From Candidatus Aenigmatarchaeota archaeon (GTDB taxonomy: Archaea > Aenigmatarchaeota > Aenigmatarchaeia > QMZP01), in contig WAQT01000029.1 in the NCBI GenBank assembly GCA_015520105.1, positions 1-14,372 on the forward strand: a stretch of 14,372 nt of DNA, written 5' to 3'. How positions within the stretch are numbered: the stretch's first letter is position 1; every line of letters begins with the position of its first letter. Of the stretch, positions 1-6,154 are shown in pieces. The notes under the pieces were generated by a model. That model was not told the DNA's origin. It did not search any database and saw only the letters and a list, made by a program, of their open reading frames with translations. The translations under genes and the position numbers were made by a program.

Positions 1-37
1 CCGTACACGCTTGTTTCCGTCAGGAAACTCCCTGCCG
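1..37. repeat. 37-bp direct repeat, copy 1
   Basis: Bases 1-37 are identical to bases 132-168 (period 131). Both copies contain a 6-bp hairpin with a GTCA loop (GTTTCC at 13-18, GGAAAC at 23-28). The repeat starts at the first base of the window, so its true left end is unknown. An exact repeat at a sequence end is typical of a contig that stopped assembling there. Confidence 0.9.
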
Positions 38-131
38 GCACCTTCTCCTGTTCCCACCAGAAGGTGCATCAAGAGGGAGCTTATCGCTTCCATCCTGCGG
101 CAGCGTCTGTTGCGTTTACTTTGCGTATTTT

Positions 132-168
132 CCGTACACGCTTGTTTCCGTCAGGAAACTCCCTGCCG
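132..168. repeat. 37-bp direct repeat, copy 2
   Basis: This is an exact copy of bases 1-37. Identity ends at the next base (G at 38, T at 169), where each copy enters a different second hairpin. The spacer between copies is 94 bp, which together with only two copies argues against a CRISPR array. Confidence 0.9.
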
Positions 169-240
169 TCAGGCAGAGGATTGCGGAAGTGTAAACTCCC
201 GTAAAAGGGTGTTGCGTTTCGAACCGGCGAAGGCAGTACC

Positions 241-298
241 AGGCCTTTACGAGTTTTTGCGGAGGTTTTGGAAGACGCGTCAGCTCTCGTAAAAGCCT
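241..298 (-). other. 13-bp stem inserted at the tRNA-Leu variable arm
   Basis: Bases 241-253 and 286-298 form a 13-bp inverted repeat around a 32-base loop. The only non-Watson-Crick position is C/A on the plus strand but G-U on the minus strand, so the helix is continuous only in RNA read in the tRNA direction. It is bracketed by GGC (305-303) and GCC (234-232) on the minus strand, the bases expected for the short variable-arm stem of a tRNA-Leu. The hairpin therefore sits where the variable loop should be. It does not show a strict bulge-helix-bulge, so calling it an intron is only an inference. Confidence 0.55.
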
Positions 299-350
299 CT
301 TAGCCACAGGGTCCTAAGCCCTGCCCCTTTGACCGCTTGGGTATCCCCGC
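294..350 (-). tRNA. tRNA-Leu (anticodon UAG), 5' part; 3' end not found
   Basis: Reading the minus strand from 350, the acceptor 5' strand is GCGGGGA, followed by T8-A9, a D arm with CCC/GGG pairing and GGT in the loop, and a 5-bp anticodon stem CAGGG/CCCTG. The 7-base loop CTTAGGA gives anticodon TAG (leucine CUA) with G37. The variable arm starts TGGC, as in long-arm leucine tRNAs. A 58-base hairpin follows, then GCCTTC and a T-loop-like GGTTCGAA at 225-218. The T stem around it does not pair, and no TCCCCGC acceptor 3' strand exists down to base 1. A good TATA box at 378-388 argues for a transcribed gene. It could be a tRNA with an unusual intron whose 3' end lies outside the window, a pseudogene broken by an insertion, or an assembly join. 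The end at 294 is approximate. Confidence 0.7.
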
Positions 351-377
351 ACTGCAATTATGGATAGGATGTCAGGG

Positions 378-388
378 TTTTATAAATA
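378..388 (-). promoter_or_regulatory. TATA box for the tRNA-Leu
   Basis: The minus strand reads TATTTATAAAA, centred 33 bases before the mature 5' end of the tRNA. This fits an archaeal TATA box with a transcription start a few bases before the tRNA. Confidence 0.6.
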
Positions 389-425
389 GACTTACATGAA
401 TCCGCAACAGAACCGCGTGAGCATG

Positions 426-1250
426 TCAGAAATATTTGAGCGACCTGAAGAGACTATAGAAGGTTGCGAGACTGTACCCGAATATTGTGAGGGAGTTCCA
501 GAGCGGGCTTCTGGATTTTATGAACCTTTTCATAAGGGCTTTCCCGAGCCATCTCTTTGGAAAGAAATAGTTCCTGTCGGCGTATCTCAGCACGCTGTTC
601 TTTGAGGATGATAGACGCATCCTGAACCATTCAGTCATGACTGACATGGGAACATATCTTCCTTCCCACTCCACACGGCCTTTCCTTATCTCCTTCAGTA
701 CGGAATCAAGGGTGTCGGCTTTCACGTGGTTTGCGGACATGCCTATCATCGCGGCCGTGTGGGAGTCCGAACCCGCTACGCCGGGCTTCCTCCTTTCTCC
801 TGCCCAGTGCTCGGCGAGCATGTTGGAGAACCTGTCGTGGCAGAGGGAGTTGAACACCTCGACAGCGTCGAAGCCAGAGAGATTTTTCTTTGCGCCCTCG
901 TTCTTGAGGTCGAATGGATGCGCAGCGACAGCTATCGCTCCCTGCGAGTGTATGAGGTCTAGCGTTTCGTCCAGCCCGAGACCGCTAGGGACAAAATCCG
1001 AGAGACCGAGCGCGAGGACATGGCCTTCCTTTGATGCGACCTCTATGCCTGGTATGAATATCATTCCGTGTTTTCTCGCTGCCCTCTTCGCTTCCTTCCA
1101 TGATGTGTTCACCGCGTGGTCGGTGATAGCGACAGCCCCATAGCCTTTCTCCTTTGCGATTCTGAAGATGTCCTCAGGGGAGAGGAAGGCCTCCCACGGA
1201 ATCTTCCTTCCCTTGGAATAGTGGCTGTGGCAGTGAATCTCGACCTTCAT
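426..1250 (-). CDS. PHP-domain metal-dependent phosphoesterase
   Basis: The 274-residue protein is a PHP-superfamily hydrolase. Metal-binding motifs appear in order: HCHSH at 6-10, TDH at 43-45, GIEV at 69-72, GH at 76-77, AHP at 110-112 and GSDSH at 160-164. These ligands normally hold two or three metal ions that hydrolyse a phosphodiester or phosphomonoester. Stand-alone PHP proteins include nucleases and 3',5'-bisphosphate phosphatases, and the substrate cannot be told here. The PHP fold ends near residue 195. About 75 basic residues follow, with a hydrophobic stretch at about 250-270 that could anchor the protein to the membrane; this tail is not typical of the family. A TATA-like box 26 bases upstream and no ribosome site suggest leaderless translation. 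The gene reads toward the tRNA-Leu on the same strand. Confidence 0.88.
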   Translation of the reverse strand: MKVEIHCHSHYSKGRKIPWEAFLSPEDIFRIAKEKGYGAVAITDHAVNTSWKEAKRAARKHGMIFIPGIEVASKEGHVLALGLSDFVPSGLGLDETLDLIHSQGAIAVAAHPFDLKNEGAKKNLSGFDAVEVFNSLCHDRFSNMLAEHWAGERRKPGVAGSDSHTAAMIGMSANHVKADTLDSVLKEIRKGRVEWEGRYVPMSVMTEWFRMRLSSSKNSVLRYADRNYFFPKRWLGKALMKRFIKSRSPLWNSLTIFGYSLATFYSLFRSLKYF

Positions 1251-1271
1251 GCTATCAGAGTGCGGTTTACT

Positions 1272-1280
1272 GTTTTAAAT
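1272..1280 (-). promoter_or_regulatory. TATA box for the PHP gene
   Basis: ATTTAAAAC on the minus strand is centred about 26 bases before the ATG at 1250, the spacing expected when transcription starts at the start codon. Confidence 0.5.
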
Positions 1281-1297
1281 TGTTTCCTTAATGCATT

Positions 1298-2137
1298 TCA
1301 GTACCTGAATATGGGAATTCCCCTGTGTCTCGCTATTCCAACAGCGAAGTGGTACATGGAGTATAGTTCGAGGCCGAAGGGGCCGTAGCCGAGATAGCCG
1401 AGAAGCGGCATCTCGAAGACTTTAAGGAAATCAGCAAGGGGAAGAGTGTAGTGCCACTTCGGTATAGCATAGAAGTTCCAGAACTCCCAGAGGAAGCCGC
1501 AAAGCGTTGCGCCTATGAAAAGGGACAGAGGAACGTGCAGTTTCCTTCTTCTTATACAGGAGAGAATACTCGGCCAGGCGTGGAGGTAGTTTATAGGGTC
1601 GAGGATGAGGAAGAAGGATATCCAGATGAAGGGGAAGAAGAGCCGGGGATAAGCAAGGGTGAGCCCGAGGGAGAGCAGGCCGGAGAGAATCATGAGGTAG
1701 AGGAATCTTTTTGTTATCCTGTGCCTGTGCTCGAGTTTGAGGGAGTCGAAACCGCGGATGGCGTTGAGGAGAGAGGCGGTCTCGAACACAGCGGGTATCA
1801 CTGTCCCGAAGGAGAGGATTCCGAAGAGCGCGAGTGAAAGCGCGGAGCCGAAGCCCTCGAGACCGGTGTAGTGCCAATTCTTAAGGAACGCGTATCCTAT
1901 GTACTCGAAGAGGCTCCACACTGCAGCGGAGAGGAGGAACATGAACACGAAGGAGAGCGGCCTGCTTGAGATTATGGAATCCCCTTTCAGCTTGAACACC
2001 GCGGCGTCTATGAGAAGAATGTAACCTATCCACGCGAGCGGGAAGTACCACTGTGCAAGCGGCTGGACGCGAAGGAAGAGGCCGACTTGGGAGAGGACTA
2101 TCATAGAGACGCCGAGGAGACCATACTTCCGGAACAT
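1298..2137 (-). CDS. polytopic membrane protein with two homologous halves
   Basis: The 279-residue hydrophobic protein has roughly six to eight membrane segments and no signal peptide distinct from the first span. I do not recognise a named family. An internal duplication is visible: residues about 4-125 and 143-266 repeat the same pattern. Each half has a helix ending in D (D44 and D180), a helix with W-x-x-F-E-Y or W-E-F-W (E78 and E218), then exactly ten residues later W-H-Y-T (88-91 and 228-231), and a later helix containing E (E119 and E257). Repeated acidic and aromatic residues inside helices suggest a pseudo-symmetric transporter or membrane enzyme rather than a passive anchor; this is inference. 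The first half resembles duplicated membrane enzymes such as lycopene-cyclase-type proteins only in general layout. The TATA box lies 26 bases before the ATG. Confidence 0.8.
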   Translation of the reverse strand: MFRKYGLLGVSMIVLSQVGLFLRVQPLAQWYFPLAWIGYILLIDAAVFKLKGDSIISSRPLSFVFMFLLSAAVWSLFEYIGYAFLKNWHYTGLEGFGSALSLALFGILSFGTVIPAVFETASLLNAIRGFDSLKLEHRHRITKRFLYLMILSGLLSLGLTLAYPRLFFPFIWISFFLILDPINYLHAWPSILSCIRRRKLHVPLSLFIGATLCGFLWEFWNFYAIPKWHYTLPLADFLKVFEMPLLGYLGYGPFGLELYSMYHFAVGIARHRGIPIFRY

Positions 2138-2158
2138 GATATGAATATATTGAAGGGG

Positions 2159-2167
2159 AATTTTATT
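2159..2167 (-). promoter_or_regulatory. TATA box for the duplicated membrane protein
   Basis: AATAAAATT on the minus strand is centred about 26 bases before the ATG at 2137. It lies in the divergent interval shared with the cis-prenyltransferase promoter. Confidence 0.45.
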
Positions 2168-2200
2168 CGTTCAGCAGGAGGAAACAGTGAGACCATATAT

Positions 2201-2209
2201 TTTTAAATG
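2201..2209 (+). promoter_or_regulatory. TATA box for the cis-prenyltransferase
   Basis: TTTTAAATG is centred 33 bases before the ATG at 2238. It lies inside the reading frame that would begin at an upstream GTG (2187), which supports the later start. Confidence 0.5.
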
Positions 2210-2237
2210 TAGAATGTATCTATTCACAAGTGATTTC

Positions 2238-2954
2238 ATGTTAGAGAATGTTCCCAATCACATAGGAATCATACCGGACGGAAACCGCAGGTTCGCGAGG
2301 CGTCTCATGGAGAGGCCGTCGAAAGGGCATGAATGGGGAACAGAGAAGATAAAGAGCGTTTTCGACTGGTGCAAGGAGATAGGCATCAGGGCTGTCACGC
2401 TCTATTCCCTGTCCATAGAGAATTTTCACAGCAGGGATAAAGAGGAGCTGGATTTCCTCTTCGAGCTTGCGAGGAGGGAGATGGACGACATCATAGAGAA
2501 CCCCGAGAATTTCGTGCACAAGAACAGCATAAGGGTCAACTTCATAGGAAGGCTTGAGCTTCTTCCAAAAGACCTCCGCGAGAGGATGGAGAGGGTCAGG
2601 GAGATGACAAAGGGATACTCGGAGTACGTAATAAACTTCGCCATCGCGTACGGCGGGAGGCAGGAGATTGTGGACGCCTCGAGAAGGATTGCAGAGAGGG
2701 TTCTGAGAGGAGAGATGAGACCAGAGGAGATAAACGAGGCAGTGGTGAAGCATTCCCTCTACACGAACGGCCAGGCTGACCCGGATTTGATAATAAGGAC
2801 AGGCTGCGAGAAGAGGCTTTCGAACTTTCTGCTTTTCCAGTCAGCCTATTCCGAGCTTGTTTTTCTCGATGTGTACTGGCCCGAGCTCACAAAGGAGCAG
2901 TTTTTCGAGGCTATTCGGGAGTATTCCCAGAGGCAGAGAAGGTTCGGGAAGTGA
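2238..2954 (+). CDS. uppS: cis-prenyltransferase (undecaprenyl/polyprenyl diphosphate synthase)
   Basis: This 238-residue enzyme adds isopentenyl units in cis to an allylic diphosphate, making the long polyprenyl diphosphate that carries sugars at the membrane; in archaea this feeds N-glycosylation through dolichol-type carriers. Family motifs are intact: IPDGNRRFA at 12-20 with the catalytic Asp14, KGHEWG at 29-34, YSLSIENF at 56-63, GRLELLP at 104-110, NFAIAYGGRQEI at 133-144 and PDLIIRTG at 182-189 followed by E191, R193 and SNF. Residue 190 is Cys where Ser or Gly is usual. The length matches the family. The reading frame is open from GTG 2187, but that would include the promoter, so ATG 2238 is preferred. 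The gene converges on the acetyltransferase with three bases between stop codons. Confidence 0.95.
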   Translation: MLENVPNHIGIIPDGNRRFARRLMERPSKGHEWGTEKIKSVFDWCKEIGIRAVTLYSLSIENFHSRDKEELDFLFELARREMDDIIENPENFVHKNSIRVNFIGRLELLPKDLRERMERVREMTKGYSEYVINFAIAYGGRQEIVDASRRIAERVLRGEMRPEEINEAVVKHSLYTNGQADPDLIIRTGCEKRLSNFLLFQSAYSELVFLDVYWPELTKEQFFEAIREYSQRQRRFGK

Positions 2955-2957
2955 TGT

Positions 2958-3380
2958 TCAAATCTCCCTGAACATTATTATCTGGTCCCTTTCTCCCTGC
3001 CATTTCGGGAGTCTTCCAACCTCCATGAACCCGAACCTTTCGAAAAGCTCTTTTTCAGGGGTATCCACAGCAACGCGTTTTGCTCCTTTGTTTTTAGCTT
3101 CCTCGAAGAACTTCTCCATAAGCTGTCTTGCGTATCCCTTTCTTCTGTATTCAATTCTCACAGCAACGAAATATATCCAGAACGCGTCTCTTCCTTCGGC
3201 TCTCGCCCCAAGGGAGGCTATGATCTTTCCGTTGTCCGTGATTTTAAGGCAGATTGAATCCTTGTTGTTTATAAGATCGGTGATCAAGTCTTTGGTGTAG
3301 GCAGGTCTGTTAAAGCCTTTGAGAATGGAATAAATCTCCTCCACGTCCTCTATTATGGCTGGCTGGATTTTTGCGGTCAT
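2958..3380 (-). CDS. GNAT-family N-acetyltransferase
   Basis: The 140-residue protein is a single GNAT domain. Near residues 70-90 the core strand FWIYFVAV leads into the acetyl-CoA pyrophosphate loop RRKGYA, followed by the helix RQLMEKFFEEA. The C-terminal part has the usual strand RVAVDTPE and ELFERFGFMEVGR. The acceptor substrate cannot be read from sequence. An upstream in-frame ATG at 3479 would run through the divergent gene's start, so ATG 3380 is chosen; a TATA box lies 26 bases before it. The gene shares a 31-bp divergent promoter region with the AlkD-like gene, which may tie their expression together. Confidence 0.88.
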   Translation of the reverse strand: MTAKIQPAIIEDVEEIYSILKGFNRPAYTKDLITDLINNKDSICLKITDNGKIIASLGARAEGRDAFWIYFVAVRIEYRRKGYARQLMEKFFEEAKNKGAKRVAVDTPEKELFERFGFMEVGRLPKWQGERDQIIMFREI

Positions 3381-3411
3381 AATTTTTATTTTGAAAGTGG
3401 ATATTAAAAAC
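3381..3411. promoter_or_regulatory. 31-bp bidirectional promoter with crossed TATA boxes
   Basis: Start codons at 3380 (minus) and 3412 (plus) are separated by 31 bp. AATTTTTATT at 3381-3390 is about 26 bases before the plus start. The reverse of ATATTAAAAA at 3401-3410 is about 26 bases before the minus start. Each TATA box therefore lies right beside the opposite gene's start codon, so the two initiation complexes should overlap on the DNA and may exclude each other. Confidence 0.6.
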
Positions 3412-4101
3412 ATGGAGAAAAAGGTAAAACTCGAAGACGTTCTCCGGAAGCTCGAATCCCTTTCAGATTCGAAAAACACGGAAGGGATGAAGAGATTCGG
3501 GATTACTGGGAATAAGGTTTACGGGGTTTCCATACCGGACCTGAGGAGGATTGCAAAGGAAATTGGCAAGAACCATGAACTCGCTCTGAGATTATGGGAA
3601 GAGGATTCGAGGGAAACAAGAATACTGGCGAGCATGATTGATGAGGTGGACAGGGTTGATGAAGAGCAGATGGAGAGATGGGTGAGGGGTTTCGATTCCT
3701 GGGAGGTGTGCGATCAAGTCTGTATGAATCTGTTCTGGATGCATAACCTCGCTTATCGCAAAGCAAAGGAATGGGCCTGTCGCGAGGAGGAGTTCGTGAA
3801 GAGGGCGGGATTTGCTTTAATGGCTGTTCTTGCATGGAAGGACAAACAGACAGGAAACGAAAGGTTTGAGGAATTTCTCGGGATTATAAAGGAGAATTCG
3901 GAGGATGAAAGAAATTTTGTGAAGAAAGCGGTGAACTGGGCTTTGAGACAGATAGGGAAGAGGAATTCATACCTCAACAGAAAGGCAATAGAAACCGCTG
4001 AGGAGATTTTGAAGAAGGATTCGAAAGTTTCAAAGTGGATTGCCACTGATGCATTGAGGGAGTTGAAGAGTGAGTCCGTGAGGAAAAGACTGGAAGTTTA
4101 G
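3412..4101 (+). CDS. AlkD-like DNA alkylation repair protein (HEAT-repeat glycosylase family)
   Basis: The 229-residue protein matches the DNA alkylation repair family typified by AlkC/AlkD, all-helical HEAT-like repeat proteins that cradle DNA and excise alkylated purines. Hallmarks are KRFGI-x(5)-YGVSIPDLRRIAKEIGK (about 24-47), LW-x(6)-ETRILASMI (about 59-76), FDSWEVCDQVC (about 92-102), EFVKRAGFALMAVLAWKDK (about 124-142), and NFVKKAVNWALRQIGKRN (about 165-182). Catalytic activity is known for only some members; others bind DNA without glycosylase action. The in-frame ATG at 3355 lies inside the divergent acetyltransferase gene, so ATG 3412 is chosen. GC is lower than in flanking housekeeping genes. 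T-rich DNA directly after the stop may terminate transcription. Confidence 0.9.
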   Translation: MEKKVKLEDVLRKLESLSDSKNTEGMKRFGITGNKVYGVSIPDLRRIAKEIGKNHELALRLWEEDSRETRILASMIDEVDRVDEEQMERWVRGFDSWEVCDQVCMNLFWMHNLAYRKAKEWACREEEFVKRAGFALMAVLAWKDKQTGNERFEEFLGIIKENSEDERNFVKKAVNWALRQIGKRNSYLNRKAIETAEEILKKDSKVSKWIATDALRELKSESVRKRLEV

Positions 4102-4142
4102 TTTTTCTAAATATTTTTGAGAAATAACTTTGTTTTTTCTAA
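4102..4142 (+). terminator. T-rich terminator after the AlkD-like gene
   Basis: The bases after the stop codon contain several T runs (TTTTT, ATTTTTG, GTTTTTTC) without a stable hairpin. This matches the U-tract intrinsic termination signals of archaea. Confidence 0.5.
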
Positions 4143-4155
4143 AAAATTGAAAAAA

Positions 4156-4165
4156 TTTATAAATA
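4156..4165 (+). promoter_or_regulatory. TATA box for the AAA_14/DUF4143 gene
   Basis: TTTATAAATA is centred about 25 bases before ATG 4185, within a very AT-rich interval. No ribosome site precedes the gene, so a leaderless transcript is likely. Confidence 0.6.
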
Positions 4166-4184
4166 TAAATAACGAATTTAAATT

Positions 4185-5420
4185 ATGAAATATATTCCAA
4201 GGGAAGCAGAGAGGGAAATCTGTAGATGGCTGGATGAAAGGGAAATCATAGCCATAAGAGGCCCGAGGCAGGCGGGGAAAACCACGCTTCTCATGAAGTT
4301 GAGGGAGAGGCTTCTTTCCCGGGGCGTTGAGGAGAAAAACATTCATTACATAAACTTTGAAGACGATGTGGTCAGGATAAAGTTTGAAGAGGATTGCAGA
4401 GAATTCGTGAAATTTCATCTCGAAAGCGGCAAGAACTATTTCCTCTTCGATGAGGTGCAGTATGTAAAGGATGTGGGGAAAAAACTGAAGCTTGTTTTCG
4501 ACGCATTTGCAGGGATTAAAATTATTATCACAGGCTCTTCTTCCTTTGACCTCACAAATCTCGGGAAATACCTCGTTGGAAGGGTTGTGTTTTTCGACCT
4601 CTATCCCTTCAGTTTCGGTGAATTCCTGAGAAGCAAGGGAGAGAAATACAGGAATCTCTATAAGGAGATCAGAATCGACATCGAAAAACCGGGAAAGCCG
4701 AAGCAGACGGTGTTTCTTGACGAGCTTAACAGGCTTCTTCACGAATACCTTACATTCGGCTCCTATCCGAGAATAGTGATGGAAAATGACAGGAAGAAAA
4801 AGGCAGAGCTTCTCAGAAACCTGTTTATAACCTATATAGAAAAGGACATAGCGTCTGTTTACGGAATGAAATACAGAGAGAAGGTTACAAAACTGCTGAA
4901 GGCTCTGGTTTCAGTAATGGGAAACCCTCTAAAATATGAAACGCTTTCTGAACTTTCTGGTCTCAAGTATCATGAAGTCAAAGAAATCCTTTCATTGCTT
5001 CAGGACAGTTTTGTAATATCTGTGGTAAGACCGTTTCACAGAAACCTGATAACTGAGTTGAGAAAGAACCCGAAGGTATATTTTGTGGATTACGGGTTTG
5101 CAAACTATCTGAAGGAAAATCTGGAAAACCCGGAGTTTGAAAAGCTTTATGAGAATTTCGTGCACAATGAGATCAGCCGGAGGGGATACAATCTCAGGTA
5201 CTGGAGAACTGCAATGAAAACAGAGGTTGATTTTGTGATTGAGAAAGGAAAGAAGGTAATTCCGATAGAGGTGAAAACATCACCCAAGATCACGCGGGCT
5301 TTTAGAAGTTTTGTGAATCATTACAGGCCGGAAAGTGGATTTATTGCTAACCTTTCAGCAACAGAAAAGCAAAAGGTTGACGGAGCTGATGTATTTTTCG
5401 TGCCTTTTGTTTGCCTATGA
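4185..5420 (+). CDS. AAA_14 ATPase with DUF4143 domain
   Basis: This 411-residue protein belongs to the large archaeal/bacterial family of AAA-like P-loop ATPases joined to DUF4143. Walker A is GPRQAGKTT at 26-34, Walker B YFLFDEVQ at 85-92 and sensor-1 IIITGSSS at 113-120. LVGRVVFFDLYPFSFGEFL follows at 130-148, which is characteristic of the family. The C-terminal part has a winged-helix-like region and then EVDFVIEKGKKVIPIEVK at 347-364. The spacing E347-x-D349 ... E362-V-K364 is that of a PD-(D/E)XK nuclease-like core, though activity in this family is not established. These genes are frequently multicopy and scattered between archaeal genomes; links to defence or mobile elements are speculative. 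The AT-rich promoter and lower GC than neighbours fit transfer. It converges on the nucleotidyltransferase with 17 bp between stops. Confidence 0.92.
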   Translation: MKYIPREAEREICRWLDEREIIAIRGPRQAGKTTLLMKLRERLLSRGVEEKNIHYINFEDDVVRIKFEEDCREFVKFHLESGKNYFLFDEVQYVKDVGKKLKLVFDAFAGIKIIITGSSSFDLTNLGKYLVGRVVFFDLYPFSFGEFLRSKGEKYRNLYKEIRIDIEKPGKPKQTVFLDELNRLLHEYLTFGSYPRIVMENDRKKKAELLRNLFITYIEKDIASVYGMKYREKVTKLLKALVSVMGNPLKYETLSELSGLKYHEVKEILSLLQDSFVISVVRPFHRNLITELRKNPKVYFVDYGFANYLKENLENPEFEKLYENFVHNEISRRGYNLRYWRTAMKTEVDFVIEKGKKVIPIEVKTSPKITRAFRSFVNHYRPESGFIANLSATEKQKVDGADVFFVPFVCL

Positions 5421-5437
5421 TGCTGCAGACAGAGTGT

Positions 5438-6133
5438 TCACTCCTCGCTGTTTATTCTGTGCAGGTCCTCAGGTCTTCCGATGTCTATCCATTCCCCCTT
5501 GTGGATGTAGCCGTAGATTTTTTCGCCATTCTCGAGGAGTCTGGGTATGATGTGGTCTGTGATGTTTATTATGCTCGGATTGTTCCTGTTGTCCGGGATG
5601 TAGTCGAATATCCTTGGCTCAATGCAGAATATCATGGTTCCGGCCTTGTGCATGAATGATGGCTTCTCGCTAAAGGCCTTCACGGAGTGGTCGTCGTGGA
5701 GGTGGTAGATGCCCCAGCTGAGTTTATGCTCAAATTCAAAAAGGGCAATGGTCATTATTCCTCCCTTCTCTCTGTGGAACCTGAGGAAGTCGTCTATGTC
5801 GAGGTCCGTGAGGTTGTCCCCTCCGAAGAGGAGGAAGGTTTCGTTGAGCTTTCCCCTCAGGGCGTTCAGGCAGCCCGCTGTTCCAAGAGGTTCGTCCTCC
5901 TCCACATACTCTATGTTAACACCGAATCTGCTTCCATCTCCGAAGTGGTTCTTTATCTGGTATCCAAGATGGCTGATTGTAAGGATTATGTCTGTTATTC
6001 CGTGTTTCTTGAGTTTCTCTATGATGTGTTCCAGAATGGGCTTTTGCCTGTAGGGAAGCATGGGTTTCGGGACAACATAGGTGAGCGGCCTCAGCCTTGT
6101 TCCCTTGCCTCCGGCAAGGATTACAGCTTTCAT
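5438..6133 (-). CDS. sugar-1-phosphate nucleotidyltransferase
   Basis: The 231-residue enzyme joins a sugar-1-phosphate to an NTP to give an activated NDP-sugar for glycan synthesis. It has the nucleotide-binding signature LAGGKGTRLRPLT at 6-18, PKPMLP at 22-27, EPLGTAG at 81-87, the metal-binding GGDN at 104-107, FSEKP at 154-158 and WIDIGRPEDL at 215-224. It lacks the C-terminal left-handed beta-helix of bifunctional GlmU-type proteins. Mannose-1-P guanylyltransferase and glucose-1-P thymidylyl- or uridylyltransferase are all possible. It lies 21 bases after the S6e stop on the same strand, with GGAGG (6138-6142) before its ATG, so it is probably the second gene of the rpS6e operon. Confidence 0.92.
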   Translation of the reverse strand: MKAVILAGGKGTRLRPLTYVVPKPMLPYRQKPILEHIIEKLKKHGITDIILTISHLGYQIKNHFGDGSRFGVNIEYVEEDEPLGTAGCLNALRGKLNETFLLFGGDNLTDLDIDDFLRFHREKGGIMTIALFEFEHKLSWGIYHLHDDHSVKAFSEKPSFMHKAGTMIFCIEPRIFDYIPDNRNNPSIINITDHIIPRLLENGEKIYGYIHKGEWIDIGRPEDLHRINSEE

Positions 6134-6154
6134 GATTCCTCCAATAATTGTAAG

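Larger units (their letters stand above)
1..205. other. tandem structured non-coding modules (possible RNA)
   Basis: Two modules share one plan. Module 1: hairpin 13-18/23-28 with a GTCA loop, then an outer stem TCCCT 29-33/AGGGA 74-78 enclosing a perfect 9-bp hairpin (38-46/59-67, 12-nt loop). Module 2: the same first hairpin (144-149/154-159), then TCC 160-162 plus CTGCC 163-167 pairing with GGCAG 172-176 and GGA 178-180, with one bulged A and again a GTCA loop. TTCCG 130-134 pairs with CGGAA 184-188 and closes module 2 into a three-way junction. A further CCC/GGG hairpin lies near 198-209. The transcribed strand is uncertain; a G-U pair in the neighbouring 241-298 stem favours the minus strand. 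I recognise no known RNA family. Confidence 0.5.

Noticed and set aside
1..168. Two 37-bp repeats as a CRISPR array
   Set aside because: Only two copies, a 94-bp spacer with strong secondary structure, and no cas genes in the window.
1..168. Group II intron domain V-like GTACGG words on the minus strand
   Set aside because: The facing strand of domain V and the AGC triad are missing, and no reverse transcriptase is present.
116..307. Short minus- and plus-strand ORFs over the tRNA region
   Set aside because: They overlap the tRNA and its hairpins, have no family features and no ribosome site.
1451..1837. Plus-strand ORF rich in Glu/Gly opposite the membrane protein
   Set aside because: The acidic, repetitive composition is what results from reading a hydrophobic gene on the opposite strand.
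4107..4742. 211-residue minus-strand ORF
   Set aside because: It lies entirely opposite the AAA_14 gene's start, whose Walker motifs show the true frame.
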